From Carya illinoinensis (Eukaryota > Streptophyta > Magnoliopsida > Fagales > Juglandaceae): a stretch of DNA of 64,000 nt. The DNA lies in contig NC_056758.1 in the NCBI RefSeq assembly GCF_018687715.1, forward strand, positions 24,587,001-24,651,000. Reading direction: 5' to 3'. Within the stretch, counting starts at the first letter, position 1, and the number at the start of each line of letters is the position of its first letter. The notes below the pieces were generated by a model that searched no databases, was not told the origin of the DNA, and saw only the letters and a list, made by a program, of their open reading frames with translations. A program made the position numbers and the translations under genes. Shown here in pieces: positions 35,809-45,846 of this stretch.

Positions 35809-36835
35809 AATGTTGATACACTTGAGATGTGGTGGGATTATTTTCTAGATTTTATTTCTGAGGCTATATGGATTGATGATGTCTATATTTACTTTTCTTG
35901 ATAAATGAAATTGTTCTTTCTATAAAAATAAAAATTAAAATAACTACTTTGAAAGAGAGGCCAATATTAGTTCTATAGTACGCCTTAAACTATTATGACG
36001 GAGCATTATCCTGTTAACACAACCAACACATCCTTCAAAAGAAAAGCTCATTCGGCATTTTTGTGTGCCTTGCTGAGTACGCATGTAGTCTCGATGTTAC
36101 CATATTCTAACACAATAATTTACGATTAGTTTGGGCATTTGAACGTTTTAAAATTAGGTGAATAATAGTGTAATAGTTAAACTTGAACTATTTTATTAGA
36201 TTTTGAAAAAAATAAAAAGTTGAATAAAAAGATTATAAAGTTAAAAAAATTATTTGAATATAATTCTTTAATATAATTTTTATTTTAAATTTTGAGACAG
36301 TTATATTGAATTTTTGTATTTTGACTTAAAGTTTGTATAAATTATAATGATCAGATAATGATTATATGAAAAAATTAAAAATTAAAAATTGAATAGTATT
36401 TTATGCTTGAATGATGTTTAAAAAAAAATTATTAAAAATTTTGAAAATTTTCATCTATTCTCATTTATCAGTCTTTTTCCTTTTTGAATAAGAGAATCTT
36501 AATTTCACTTTTAAAAGAGAGAGAAAAGAAATCTAATAATTCTCTAAATTTATTACTTTTTTTAATTATTGAAAAATGTTGCTTCTCATATCCAAACGCT
36601 CAATTTTGTAATGGCTGTTCCTCCAGTGAAATACAGTCAGAGATCCCGCTACGTTCACGGACGACTCTCCTCACCGAACGTGTAATTTTTTATTCTTTTC
36701 CCTTTTTTACTTTTATATATTTTTTAAACTCTTTAAATATTAAAAAAAATCATAAAATCATTGAAAAATCAATCCTTAGACATTAAGTAAAAAAACTAAT
36801 ATATTCTTAATAAAAATTGCTTTTCCTATTAGAGC

Positions 36836-38370
36836 ATCCACATCGATGACTAAAGCGTACAATTCTCTAAATTTTAGCTAAACAAATTAATTATTTGATT
36901 AAAACTCATTTCCATCCGGTTTTCTATTTTAGGGATGGTTAAAATTTGAAAAAAAAAAATGTCACCATTGAGATGGTCCCTTTAAAAAAAAAATAAAAAA
37001 TAAAATAAAATAAAATAAAAATTGACCATTTGTGAAAGTATAATTTTTTTCAAATATTATTATTACAAAAGCACTAGTTTTAAAAATATTATCTTTTAGA
37101 GAGATGAGTAGTTTGAAAAAGCCATTACAGATGAAAAACTGAAAGTATGGATACAGCAAATAATTAAATAATTATGAAAATGTCAAAAATATAATTTAAA
37201 AAGTTTTCTTCCGATCATTCCCAAAAAAGGAGAAAAAAAAAATAGTAGTTAAATATGTACAAATAAAGGAGTTGAAAAAATAATAAACAAAGAATAGAGA
37301 AAAATTATTTTAGTAGAATAGGGATTGAGATATGTGAAGTTTTTGAGAGATGAGTAAAATTTATGAAAAAATTTTAACAAGTGTGTTTTTTAGCCAAATT
37401 ATGAGGAAATTTATCAGGAATCCAATAGAATACCATCGGCTTTCCTAATCCTCCAAATCTCTAAATCTTGGAAAATAGATTTAACTTTTCGATAAAAGTA
37501 CCATTCCATCAAGTTTCCTATTAAACAAAAAAAAAAAAAAAAGTTTTAGAATATGAATAGCAACTCTCTATATTTGGGAAGCTACTGTTTATCTCTAAAT
37601 AACTAAGAGAAATTCTATTTGCAGTCTTCAAATGAGGACTGCATGTGCAAGCCCTTTATTAAAGGAGAAAAAATATCATTTTAAGAAGAATATTTGAGTA
37701 ATTTTAAAAAATTTTAAAGATAAATTTGCCTATACCTGCATTGCAGTCCTCAAATGGGGACTGTACGTAGCATTGCTTACAACTTTATATATATATATAT
37801 ATATTATTCTAACATATAAAATAAATTACTCTTTCAATTATCTACACTTTCTCTTATACTAATATTTGTTATATTTAAAATTTGAAAAAAAAAATCACCA
37901 TTGAGAATTTGAGATCATCCATTTTTTTTCAAAAAAAAATGACCATTTGTAAAATATGATTTTTTTAGAATATTATTATTATTATTATAAAAGCATTTAT
38001 TTTAAAAATATTATCGTTTACACAGATGAGTAATTTAAAAAAAGCCATTATAGATAAAAAATTGAAAATATGGATACAACAAATAATAAAATAACTACAA
38101 AAATGTGAAAAAAAAAAAGTTAAAAAGTTTTCTTCCGATCATTTTTGGAAGGACAAAAAAAATGTGTTATTAAAGATGTACAAATTAAAGATGAGAAAAA
38201 ATAATAAAGAAAGAATATAAAAAAGTTATTTTAATATAATAAAGAAAAAATAGGGAATGAGATGTAAGAAATTTTAAAAAGATTAGTAAAATTTAGAAGA
38301 AAATTTTGGAAAGCGTTTTCTTAGCCAAATTATCAGAAAATTTATAGGAAAACTAATGGAAATGCTCCCA
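36836..38370. repeat. Two direct AT-rich repeats with a small MITE between them
   Basis: The segment 36925-37430 is repeated, diverged, at 37870-38365. Shared order: AAAATTTGAAAAAAAAAA, TCACCATTGAGA, GACCATTTGT, TATTATTATTA, AAGTTTTCTTCCGATCATT and TTAGCCAAATTAT. The first copy is preceded by AGAGCATCCACATCGATGA, a sequence typical of plant MITE ends. No gene is present. Confidence 0.65.
37609..37776. mobile_element. Short MITE with ~35-bp imperfect inverted ends
   Basis: The left end GAAATTCTATTTGCAGTC and the right end (reverse-complemented GCAATGCTACGTACAGTC) are inverted copies. Each contains a near-palindrome of the CAGTCCTCAAATGAGGACTG type. The 168-bp length and lack of an ORF fit a MITE. 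I found no clear target duplication. Confidence 0.55.
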
Positions 38371-38469
38371 GAAAAAGTAGGAACATTGTTAATCACTTTT
38401 TTAATATTTTTCTTTTATATTTATTGTGCACCAGGTATTAAAGATTGCATAAATAAAACTGTCGGTGCT

Positions 38470-38810
38470 TCTGTCGCTTTTTTATAGGCCAAGTCCCATC
38501 CTATAGCTTGGTCCTCGCTTCTCCGAGGGAAGATGGACACTTTTCTTCACTGTGCCATTGCTGGAGCTATTTTGATGAGTAAAATAGTCTTCAGCAATGG
38601 TACAACGAAGAGTGGCATCACCATCCTTGCTCCCTCATGGAATGTTCATTGTCATTCTCACTGCCAAAGATTTCGTGAAGATGAAGGATGGCTTCTTTTT
38701 TACCATGGAGCGCTTCCATTAAAGAGATAAGAGTTTCACAGTAACAGCCCTGATCATTACGAGCTCCCACCAACGATGAGTGAACTTCCACAATGCATCA
38801 ACACATTTCA
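38470..38810 (-). pseudogene. Fragments of a second ankyrin gene, in inverted orientation
   Basis: On the minus strand, 38810 to about 38580 encodes pieces of the same exon as 6473-7034: CIVEVHSSLVGARNDQG, then MEALHGKKEAILHLHEIFG (compare FMAALHGKKAAFF), then a shifted KDGDATLRCTIAED (compare NGDTILHCAIAGD). Immediately next to it on the plus strand (about 38525-38570), GATGGACAC...CTTCACTGTGCCATTGCTGG is another copy of the last motif, head to head. Frameshifts and stops make it non-functional. The upstream part continues beyond the Copia insertion at 42493. Confidence 0.7.
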
Positions 38811-39023
38811 TATTGACAGATTATTTCCATACTTAGAGCACAAAATCAGCAATTACTTGATTCTTGTAATTATCCCATAATTCTTGTAATTAGTATATCA
38901 TTTCCTTACATGCATAGTTTCCATAAATAGCCTAGCACAGTGTAGCTATATATATATGTAACGATTCTTAGTGTAAAAGTCAGATTTCTGAAATAAAGGT
39001 TTGAATATTTTCTAAATTTGACA
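38811..39023 (+). repeat. 5' LTR of the young Copia
   Basis: 213 bp, from TATTGACAG to TTTGACA. The transcript end region includes AATAAAGG near 38992. Confidence 0.85.
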
Positions 39024-39032
39024 TGGTATCAG
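39024..39032 (+). other. Primer-binding site (initiator tRNA-Met) of the young Copia
   Basis: TGGTATCAG directly follows the 5' LTR. Confidence 0.8.
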
Positions 39033-39053
39033 CCTAACCGATCCCCTCCCTCC

Positions 39054-39281
39054 ATGGCTTCCCCCTCCAACCCTCCTCCCTCTCCTTACCTTCTTCACCC
39101 TTCAGATTCCCCTAGCCTTATTCTAGTCTTCGGTCTCCTTACAGGAGATAACTTTCCCAAATGGCAAAAAGCCATGACCCGAGCTCTAAATGCCAAAAAC
39201 AAACTCAGCTTAGTGACCACATGTGCCACAACCGGAGCTTCTTCACCGATCTGGTGTCTCCCTCTCATGAGCACCTCGTGA
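39054..39281 (+). pseudogene. Truncated gag of the young Copia
   Basis: It starts MASPSNPPPSPYLLHP and includes the gag N-terminal motif NFPKWQKAMTRALNAKNKL. After about 56 residues it runs into unrelated sequence and stops at 39281. The rest of gag, the zinc knuckle and most of protease are missing. A protease-to-integrase linker (LPTGHTFPIEGIG) follows but contains an in-frame TAG near 39341. Confidence 0.75.
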
Positions 39282-39349
39282 GATTACCTACCGGCCATAC
39301 TTTCCCAATTGAAGGGATCGGGTCTTGTTATTTGACATAGTCCCTCATC

Positions 39350-42274
39350 TTGCCAAAAGTCTATTTTGTCCCTCAATTTAAATTTAATCTTCTCTCCGTC
39401 CCTCAGCTCACTACTCATAATTCTTTAATTGTCTCTTTTTCTTCAACCAACTGTTTTTTTCAGGACCCACACTCGAAGAGGCTGATTGGAGCGGGTGAGC
39501 TTTGCAATGGGCTTTATGTGTATCGGGCCCAACCCATCATGGCACTCTCCACACACGCTGCTGATAATAAAGTCTTATGGCACCAACGTCTAGGTCATCC
39601 TTCCCGCTTAAATATTCCTAGTCTTTTCAATAAACCTTGTATTCTTTCTAATTGTGATGTTTGTGCTCATTCTAAGCACACTAGACTTCCTTTTTCTTCT
39701 CCAGTTAATAAAAGTACTTTTGCCTTTAATCGTATTTTTTGCGATATATGGGGCGGATATCATACTTCTTCACTTTGTGGTGCTCATTATTTTCTTACAA
39801 TCGTTGATGATTTTTCCCGCACTACTTGGATCTATTTCATGCGATATAAATTTGAAGCTTATACTCATCTCATGCATTTTTTTGCACTTATCCAAAATCA
39901 GTTCAAATCTATGATTAAAATAATTAGAACTGATAATGGTCAAGAATTTCTTTCCCACAAATTTCAAAATTACCTCCATGATCACGGTATCATTCATGAA
40001 CGTACTTGTGTTGAAACTTCGCAACAAAATGGAGTTGCGGAACGTAAACACCGACATCTTCTGAATGTTGCTCGTAGTCTTCGTTTTCAAGCTCACTTAC
40101 CTTTGACTTTTTGGGGCGAATGTGTTCTCACCGTTGCCTATCTTATCAATCGTACCCCAAGTCGTATTCTTGATAATAAATCCCCCTTTGAAATTCTCTT
40201 CAACATTTCACCTACCTATGATCATCTTCGCGTTTTTGGTTGTCTATGTTATGCTCAGACTCTCCATGCTTCCTATGACAAATTTTCCCCTCGTGCCTCT
40301 AAATGTGTTTTTCTTGGCTACCCTAGTAATCACAAAGCATACAAACTTTATAATCTCAACACCCAAGTCATTTTTTATTCCCGAGATGTTACCTTCCATG
40401 AACACCAATTTCCTTTTCAAAACATTCCTGATCTTACTCATACCTCTTCCCCTGTCGTACCTCTTCCTGTCCCTGAGCCTCTCTTTCCCTCCATTCCCCA
40501 CACTCCTTCTATTACTTCCGACCCATCTCCTCCTCCCCCTTCTCTTCGTCCTCGTCGCACTGTTACTCGACCTGCTTATCTTCAAGATTATGTCTACCCG
40601 ACTATACACACAGAGCCCACGGCATCCTCACCTGCTTTACAGACCTCAGGTACTGCTCACCCCTTATCTGCTTTTCTTTCTTATTCTCGTTTCTCATCTT
40701 CTCATCTTAATTTTTTAATTGCTCTCACTACTTCTGTTGAACCTTCTTGTTATTCTGCTGCACTTCGCCATTCCCACTGGCGTGACGCTATGTCTGTTGA
40801 AATTAATGCCCTTGAGGCTAATTCCACTTGGACTTTTGAGCCACTACCCCTTGGCAAGAAACTCATTGGCTGCAAATGGGTATTTAAAATCAAGCTTAAG
40901 GCTGATGGTTCTGTTGAAAGATACAAAGCGCAACTCGTCGCAAAAGGCTATACTCAAGTTGAAGGACTTGACTATCATGAGATTTTTGCTTCTGTTGCCA
41001 AGATGACTACTGTGCGGTGCTTATTGGCTGTTGCTGCTACTCAACAATGGATCATCCATCAACTTGACGCCCACAATGCATTCTTGCATGGTGATCTTGA
41101 TGAGGAAGTTTACATGACACCACCTCCCGGTTATTGTCCCAAAGAGGAGACCCGTGTCTGTCGTCTCCGTAAATCCCTCTACGGCCTCAAACAAGCCTCT
41201 CGCAACTGGTTTTTTAAACTAACCGCTGTGCTTCTTGATGCAGGTTTTTCTCAATCTCAGGCCGATCGTTCCTTATTCACTTTGGTCACTTCTACCAGTA
41301 TTACTATTGTTCTCGTCTATGTTGATGATATTCTGGTTGCTGGAAATGATCTCTCCCATATTCAGCTCTTCAAAGATATTCTCTCTACACATTTCAAAAC
41401 CAAAGATCTCGGTCCTCTCAAATATTTTCTCGGTCTTGAAGTTGCTCGCTCCCCTACAGGCATATTTCTCAATCAACGAAAATATGCCCTTGATATTCTC
41501 TCTGATAGTGGACAACTTGGTGCTCGAAGCGCTCCCTTTCCCATGGAACAAAATTTGAAGTTCACCAATCACGATGGAACTCTTCTTTCTGATCCTTGTG
41601 TCTATAGACGACTTGTTGGTCGTCTCATCTACTTGACTATAACCTGCCCTGATATTGTTTTTGCAGTGAATATTCTCAGTCAGTTTATGCATGCTCCTCG
41701 TGCTCCTCACATGCAAGCCGCCACTCGTGTTCTTCGTTATATTAAAAGCAGTCCAGGCCAAGGCATTTTTTTCTCTTCCTCCAACGATTTGCATATTACT
41801 ACTTACACTGATTCAGATTGGGCCAGCTGCCCCACCACTCGCCACTCCACCACAGGCTACTTCATCCAGCTAGGATCCAGCCCTATTTCCTGGCGTACAA
41901 AGAAACAGACGACAGTGGCTCGTTCTTCTGCTGAAGCTGAATATCGTGCCATGGCCGTCACCACTTGCAAACTCACTTGGCTGAAACAACTCCTCACTGA
42001 TCTCGGAATTCCTCATCCCAAGCCTTTCAGCTTACATTGTGACAACCAATCAGCTCTACACATTGCTTACAATCTTGTGTTTCATGAACGCATCAAACAT
42101 ATTGAGATTGATTGTCACCTCGTTCGTGATAAAATCCGATCCGGTCTCCTTACCGCTATTCATACTTCCTCTCATGAGCAAGTTGCCAACATCTTCACCA
42201 AAGCCTTAGGCCGGGACCTTTTCCACCATTTTCTCCGCAAGTTGGGCATTACGGATCTCCATGCGCCAACTTGA
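39350..42274 (+). CDS. Copia polyprotein part: GAG-pre-integrase, integrase, RT, RNase H (974 aa open frame)
   Basis: The frame is open for 974 codons. A zinc-binding pre-integrase part has HQRLGHPSRLNIPSLF and CDVCAHSKH. The integrase core has IVDDFSRTTWIYFM, IIRTDNGQEF and SQQNGVAERKHRHLL, giving the D, D and E residues. RT has LIGCKWVFKIK, LDAHNAFLHGDLDEEVYM, KSLYGLKQASRNW and LVYVDDILVAGND (intact YVDD). RNase H has YTDSDWASC, ARSSAEAEYRAMA and LHCDNQSALHIA. It ends VANIFTKALGRD and an LHAPT tail before the polypurine tract. This resembles RE1-type Copia pol. ATG 39350 is only the first in-frame Met after an upstream stop; with gag/protease deleted, normal translation and processing are doubtful. 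Enzymatic parts look intact. Confidence 0.9.
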   Translation: MPKVYFVPQFKFNLLSVPQLTTHNSLIVSFSSTNCFFQDPHSKRLIGAGELCNGLYVYRAQPIMALSTHAADNKVLWHQRLGHPSRLNIPSLFNKPCILSNCDVCAHSKHTRLPFSSPVNKSTFAFNRIFCDIWGGYHTSSLCGAHYFLTIVDDFSRTTWIYFMRYKFEAYTHLMHFFALIQNQFKSMIKIIRTDNGQEFLSHKFQNYLHDHGIIHERTCVETSQQNGVAERKHRHLLNVARSLRFQAHLPLTFWGECVLTVAYLINRTPSRILDNKSPFEILFNISPTYDHLRVFGCLCYAQTLHASYDKFSPRASKCVFLGYPSNHKAYKLYNLNTQVIFYSRDVTFHEHQFPFQNIPDLTHTSSPVVPLPVPEPLFPSIPHTPSITSDPSPPPPSLRPRRTVTRPAYLQDYVYPTIHTEPTASSPALQTSGTAHPLSAFLSYSRFSSSHLNFLIALTTSVEPSCYSAALRHSHWRDAMSVEINALEANSTWTFEPLPLGKKLIGCKWVFKIKLKADGSVERYKAQLVAKGYTQVEGLDYHEIFASVAKMTTVRCLLAVAATQQWIIHQLDAHNAFLHGDLDEEVYMTPPPGYCPKEETRVCRLRKSLYGLKQASRNWFFKLTAVLLDAGFSQSQADRSLFTLVTSTSITIVLVYVDDILVAGNDLSHIQLFKDILSTHFKTKDLGPLKYFLGLEVARSPTGIFLNQRKYALDILSDSGQLGARSAPFPMEQNLKFTNHDGTLLSDPCVYRRLVGRLIYLTITCPDIVFAVNILSQFMHAPRAPHMQAATRVLRYIKSSPGQGIFFSSSNDLHITTYTDSDWASCPTTRHSTTGYFIQLGSSPISWRTKKQTTVARSSAEAEYRAMAVTTCKLTWLKQLLTDLGIPHPKPFSLHCDNQSALHIAYNLVFHERIKHIEIDCHLVRDKIRSGLLTAIHTSSHEQVANIFTKALGRDLFHHFLRKLGITDLHAPT

Positions 42275-42281
42275 GGGGGCG

Positions 42282-42492
42282 TATTGACAGATTATTTCCA
42301 TACTTAGAGCACAAAATCAGCAATTACTTGATTCTTGTAATTATCCCGTAATTCTTGTAATTAGTATATCATTTCCTTACATGCATAGTTTCCATAAATA
42401 GCCTAGCACAGTGTAGCTATATATATGTAACGATTCTTAGTGTAAAAGTCAGATTTCTAAAATAAAGGTTTGAATATTTTCTAAATTTGACA
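42282..42492 (+). repeat. 3' LTR of the young Copia
   Basis: 211 bp, almost identical to 38811-39023. It is followed by the target duplication TTTCA. Confidence 0.85.
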
Positions 42493-42640
42493 TTTCACAT
42501 TATTGATGCAACATAATCTCCTCTTTGCAAGTGGAGACAGCCATGCGTAGTAAAGCTATGTCTCTCGAGTTGTTGATCATTTTGAACTTCTGAGGCTGCA
42601 GTTCCTGAACAAATTATTTAAGTAGATATCATAGCTCTCT
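42493..42640 (-). pseudogene. Upstream half of the antisense ankyrin relic
   Basis: The minus strand shows MINNSRDIALLRMAVSTCK, matching ITNSGDTALHIAVSVGNED of the intact gene's first exon. It then leads into the part at 38810 across the Copia insertion. It stops matching near 42630, where the degenerate Copia begins. Confidence 0.65.
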
Positions 42641-42656
42641 CTATAATTCGCTCTGT

Positions 42657-45590
42657 GATGGACGCCATTTTGGCATCTCGATACAGGTGCTATTGACCAT
42701 ATGACAGCATGCCCAGGTAAACTACACTCTCCAACTCCTTATACAAAATCTAATGGATTTATGGTTGGTAATGGGGATATTTTACCTATCACACATATTG
42801 GCACTACGACACTCTCATCTGGTTCTTCTTCTATAGAGTTCAAAGATGTCTTAGTTGTGCCTGATATACGAAAGGATTTACTATCTGTTAGTAAACTCAC
42901 TTCTGACTATCCTCTTATCTTTGAGTTTAATGGCCTTGGCTTTGTGCTAAAGGACAGGATCTCCAAACAGATAATAGCGAAGGGGTGGAAAAAGAAGGGC
43001 CTATACACTTTGAGGGATCCCACGATCATTCATCCTCTCCAACTGCATTGTTTTCCACCAGGTTCAGACAAGTATCTCCTCAATGTTGGCATCACAGACT
43101 CAGTCATCCTCAGCATTGTTTCTTAAATTATCTACATTCCAAGAAGTTTATGAATTGTCTTTCTTAGCAATCTATGAGTGTTTGTACTAGTTGTCAAATG
43201 AGCAAGTCTTGTAAACTCCCATTTGCCTCTAGTAATAATAAAATGACCACTCCTTTCACTAAACTTCATTGTGATCTATGGTGACTAGCCCTTATTTCTT
43301 CTCGGGAAAAATACAGATACTATGCTATCTTTGTTGATGACTATACCAATTTTATGTGGCTTATTCCTCTTCGACACAAGTCAGATTTCTTTGATGCTTT
43401 CAAATAGTTATATTCTTATGTACAATGTCAGTTTGATGCTAAAATTCGCATCTTCCAAAGCAATGAAGAGGGTGAATTTGCAAGTAGATCATTTGCAACA
43501 TATCTTCAATAGCATGGTATTCACCATCAGTCTGCCTATCCAAAAACTCCAGAACAAAATGGAAAAGCTGAGCGCAAGCATCGTAGGATCACAGAACTTG
43601 GTTTAGTAATGATGTTTCATGCCCATCTCCCATCTCGCTTTTGGCTTGACTGCTTCGCCACTGCTGTTTTCCTCTTAAATAGGCTGCCATCAATCACTCT
43701 TGGTATGGACTCTCCTTACTCTCGGTTATATGGCAAGATACCTGACTATGGTATTTTTCGAGTTCTTGGCTCTCGATGCTTTCCTTATCTTGGTTCATAT
43801 CGTAGCAATAAATAGGAACCAAAATCTCTGCCTTGTGTTTTTATTGGTTATAGCACTAAACATAAAGGATACAGTTATATCCACCTACTGGCCATATCTA
43901 TGTCTCAAGACATGTTGTATTTGATGAATCTCTGCTGCCATACTCCACACCAACTACTTATCAGCACAACATGATCACGAGATCCAAAGCTGGAGTTCGA
44001 AAGCCAAATCCAAAGTATGCAAATTTGCATGTTACTCACTTGATTCCCTTAAAACCAAAGTCCATTAAATCAACCAAAAATCATCCAGGGTGGTCTGCTG
44101 CTATGGATGAAGAAATAGAAGCCCTTGTAGAAAATAAAACTTGGAAGTTGGTCCCTCCTCATCTTGAGATGAATATAGTAGGATGTAAATGGGTCTACAA
44201 AGCTAAGTTACAACCAAATGATTCTCTTGAGTGTCTTAAGGCACGTCTCGTAGCCAAGGGTTTCAATCAAGTGGATGGCATTGATTTTTCAGAAACCTTT
44301 TCACCAGTTATTAAGTCTGCAATGATACGTGTTGTGCTTACATTGGCCGTTGTTAAACAATGGGATCTTTAGCAACTTGATGTCAAGAATGCTTTCTTGC
44401 ATGGCTATCTCAGTAACCCTGTGTACATGACACAACCTCCAGGATCTGTTGATTCACACTATCCATCTCATGTCTGCCAACTACATTGAGCACTGTATGG
44501 CCTTAAACAGGCTCTAAGGGCATGGTTTGATCGCCTTAGTGATTTTCTTCTTCAGATGGGTTTTTTCTATAGCTCTACAAACCCAAGCTTATTTATATGC
44601 AAGTCATCATTCAGCATTTTGATTCTACTTCTATATGTCGAAGACATGGTGATTACATGAGATAATACTTAGCAAATTAATGATTTTATATCTTAGTTGG
44701 CTCAACAATTCTCCATTAAGGATCTTGGCCAACTTCACCACTTCCTTGGTACTGAAGTTCACAAGTTTGGAAGTGATCTGTTTTTATCTCAGCATCAGTA
44801 TGCTTTGGATCTTCTTCACCGTGAAGACATGCTTGACTCTAAGCCTATTGCTACTCCAATGCCCTCTAAAGGTCATCTCAAATCAGCTGTTGAAGCTTTG
44901 TTTCCTGATCCAACAATGCACCGTAGCCTAGTAGGTGGCTTGCAATACTTAACATTCACTAGGCCTAATCTCTCCTACAGTGTTAATTATGTGTATCAAT
45001 TCATGCAATCCCCCACCGTTGCCAACTTTTAGCTTGTAAAATGCATGCTCGGTACATTCAGGCACTACACACTATGGAATGAGCATCCTTGCTAGAAGCA
45101 CTCTTGATCTCTATGCCTACTCCGACGCCGACTGGGCAAGATGCCCACTAACTCGTCGATCAACATCTGGTTTTTGCACCTTCCTAGAGAGGAATTGTAT
45201 TTCCTAGAGTGGTAAGAAAGAAGCTATGGTGGCCTGTTCAAGCACTGAATCAGATTACCAATCAATGGGTGCAATTGCCATTGAGCTCACAAGGCTTTCT
45301 TTCCTTTTACGAGACCTTGATGTCCCACGGCATAAAACTCCTGCTCTCCATTGCAACAATCTCAGTGCATTGCATATGACCATTAATCCTGTCTTGCTTG
45401 GTCGAACAAAGCACTTCAAGCTCGATTACCATTAAATTTGTGAACATGTTGCTCTTGGTTATTTGGAGACTCGGTTTGTTACTTCACCCAATCAATTGGC
45501 TGACATCTTTACAAAACCACTACCCAAACCTCTTTTCAAGCGTTTCATGTCAAAATTGGCCTTTGTCCAAATCCTCAGCCATATTTGAGG
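42657..45590 (+). pseudogene. Copia protease-integrase-RT-RNase H relic
   Basis: Protease: LDTGAIDHMT. Pre-integrase and integrase pieces: GKAERKHRRI-type motif near 43562-43590 and [48 protein letters not shown], then a TAG within [22 protein letters not shown]. The catalytic motif near 44632 reads LYVEDMV where YVDD is expected. RNase H: YSDADWARCPLTRRST, VACSSTESDYQSMG and LHCNNLSALHM. Multiple stops and frame changes mark it as dead. Confidence 0.85.
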
Positions 45591-45846
45591 GGGACTAATA
45601 ACGTATCAACACAAAATCAACCAAATGATATGAGTAAATCAAATGCATATCCTCGTTGATAGACTGGCTCCACCATACTTGGAAAGTCTATTGTATATGT
45701 TTAAGTCAATTGTATATGTTTAGAAAGTCTAGCTGTACATTTAAGTTTCTTGCCTTACTTCTCTTGTCTGTTGTACAGAGCTATTGATGAGCTTCTTGTA
45801 TCCTTGTAACTAGTATATAATCAATACAATACTCTCTCTATCCACA
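42657..45846 (+). mobile_element. Degenerate 5'-truncated Copia retrotransposon
   Basis: It begins inside the protease (WHLDTGAIDHMTACPG) with no 5' LTR or gag. It ends with a purine tract TTGAGGGGGAC and a 3' LTR-like segment (45595 to about 45846, TAATAACGTATC...TCCACA). Its sequence is unlike the neighbouring young Copia (38811-42492), so it is a different family. It may have been truncated when it joined the ankyrin relic. Confidence 0.8.

Larger units (their letters stand above)
29695..35938 (+). mobile_element. LINE (L1-type non-LTR retrotransposon) 1, with a hAT element inserted
   Basis: It is flanked by a 19-bp target duplication AATAACTACTTTCAAAGAG (29676-29694) and AATAACTACTTTGAAAGAG (35939-35957), with one mismatch. 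Copy B has the uninterrupted site near 55776. Order on the plus strand: ORF1 with a DUF4283-like region and zinc knuckle, endonuclease, RT, then RNase H. The 3' end is A-rich (TAAAAATAAAAATTAAAA). Many stops and frameshifts are present. A 624-bp hAT-type element is inserted at 34213-34836. Confidence 0.9.
28160..36835 (+). repeat. Paralogous segment, copy A (interrupted by LINE 1)
   Basis: The non-coding sequence 28160-29694 plus 35958-36835 is the counterpart of copy B (47990-56705). Shared landmarks: GAGCCTGGATTTAAAACACA (one difference in A, near 28277), TGGTGAGTGGAGACTAAACT (28818 and 53440), AACATATTAAATATAGTGAG, and AGCATTATCCTGTTAA (36001 and 55836). A (GA)n run is at the same place in both. 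Copy A has LINE 1 where copy B is empty. It lacks the LINE 2 and 54091-55569 insertions found in B. Confidence 0.85.
38811..42492 (+). mobile_element. Young Ty1/Copia retrotransposon with internal deletion
   Basis: LTRs 38811-39023 and 42282-42492 differ by two substitutions and one 2-bp length change by my count. The 5-bp target duplication TTTCA lies at 38806-38810 and 42493-42497. It has a primer site TGGTATCAG right after the 5' LTR and a GAGGGGGCG polypurine tract before the 3' LTR. The LTR starts TATTG where TGTTG is usual, identically at both ends. A deletion has fused the gag start to the region after protease, shortening the element to 3.7 kb. It lies inside the antisense ankyrin relic. 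Confidence 0.92.

Noticed and set aside
39018..39032. tRNA gene suggested by TGGTATCAG-type sequence
   Set aside because: It is a retrotransposon primer-binding site next to an LTR; no cloverleaf is present.
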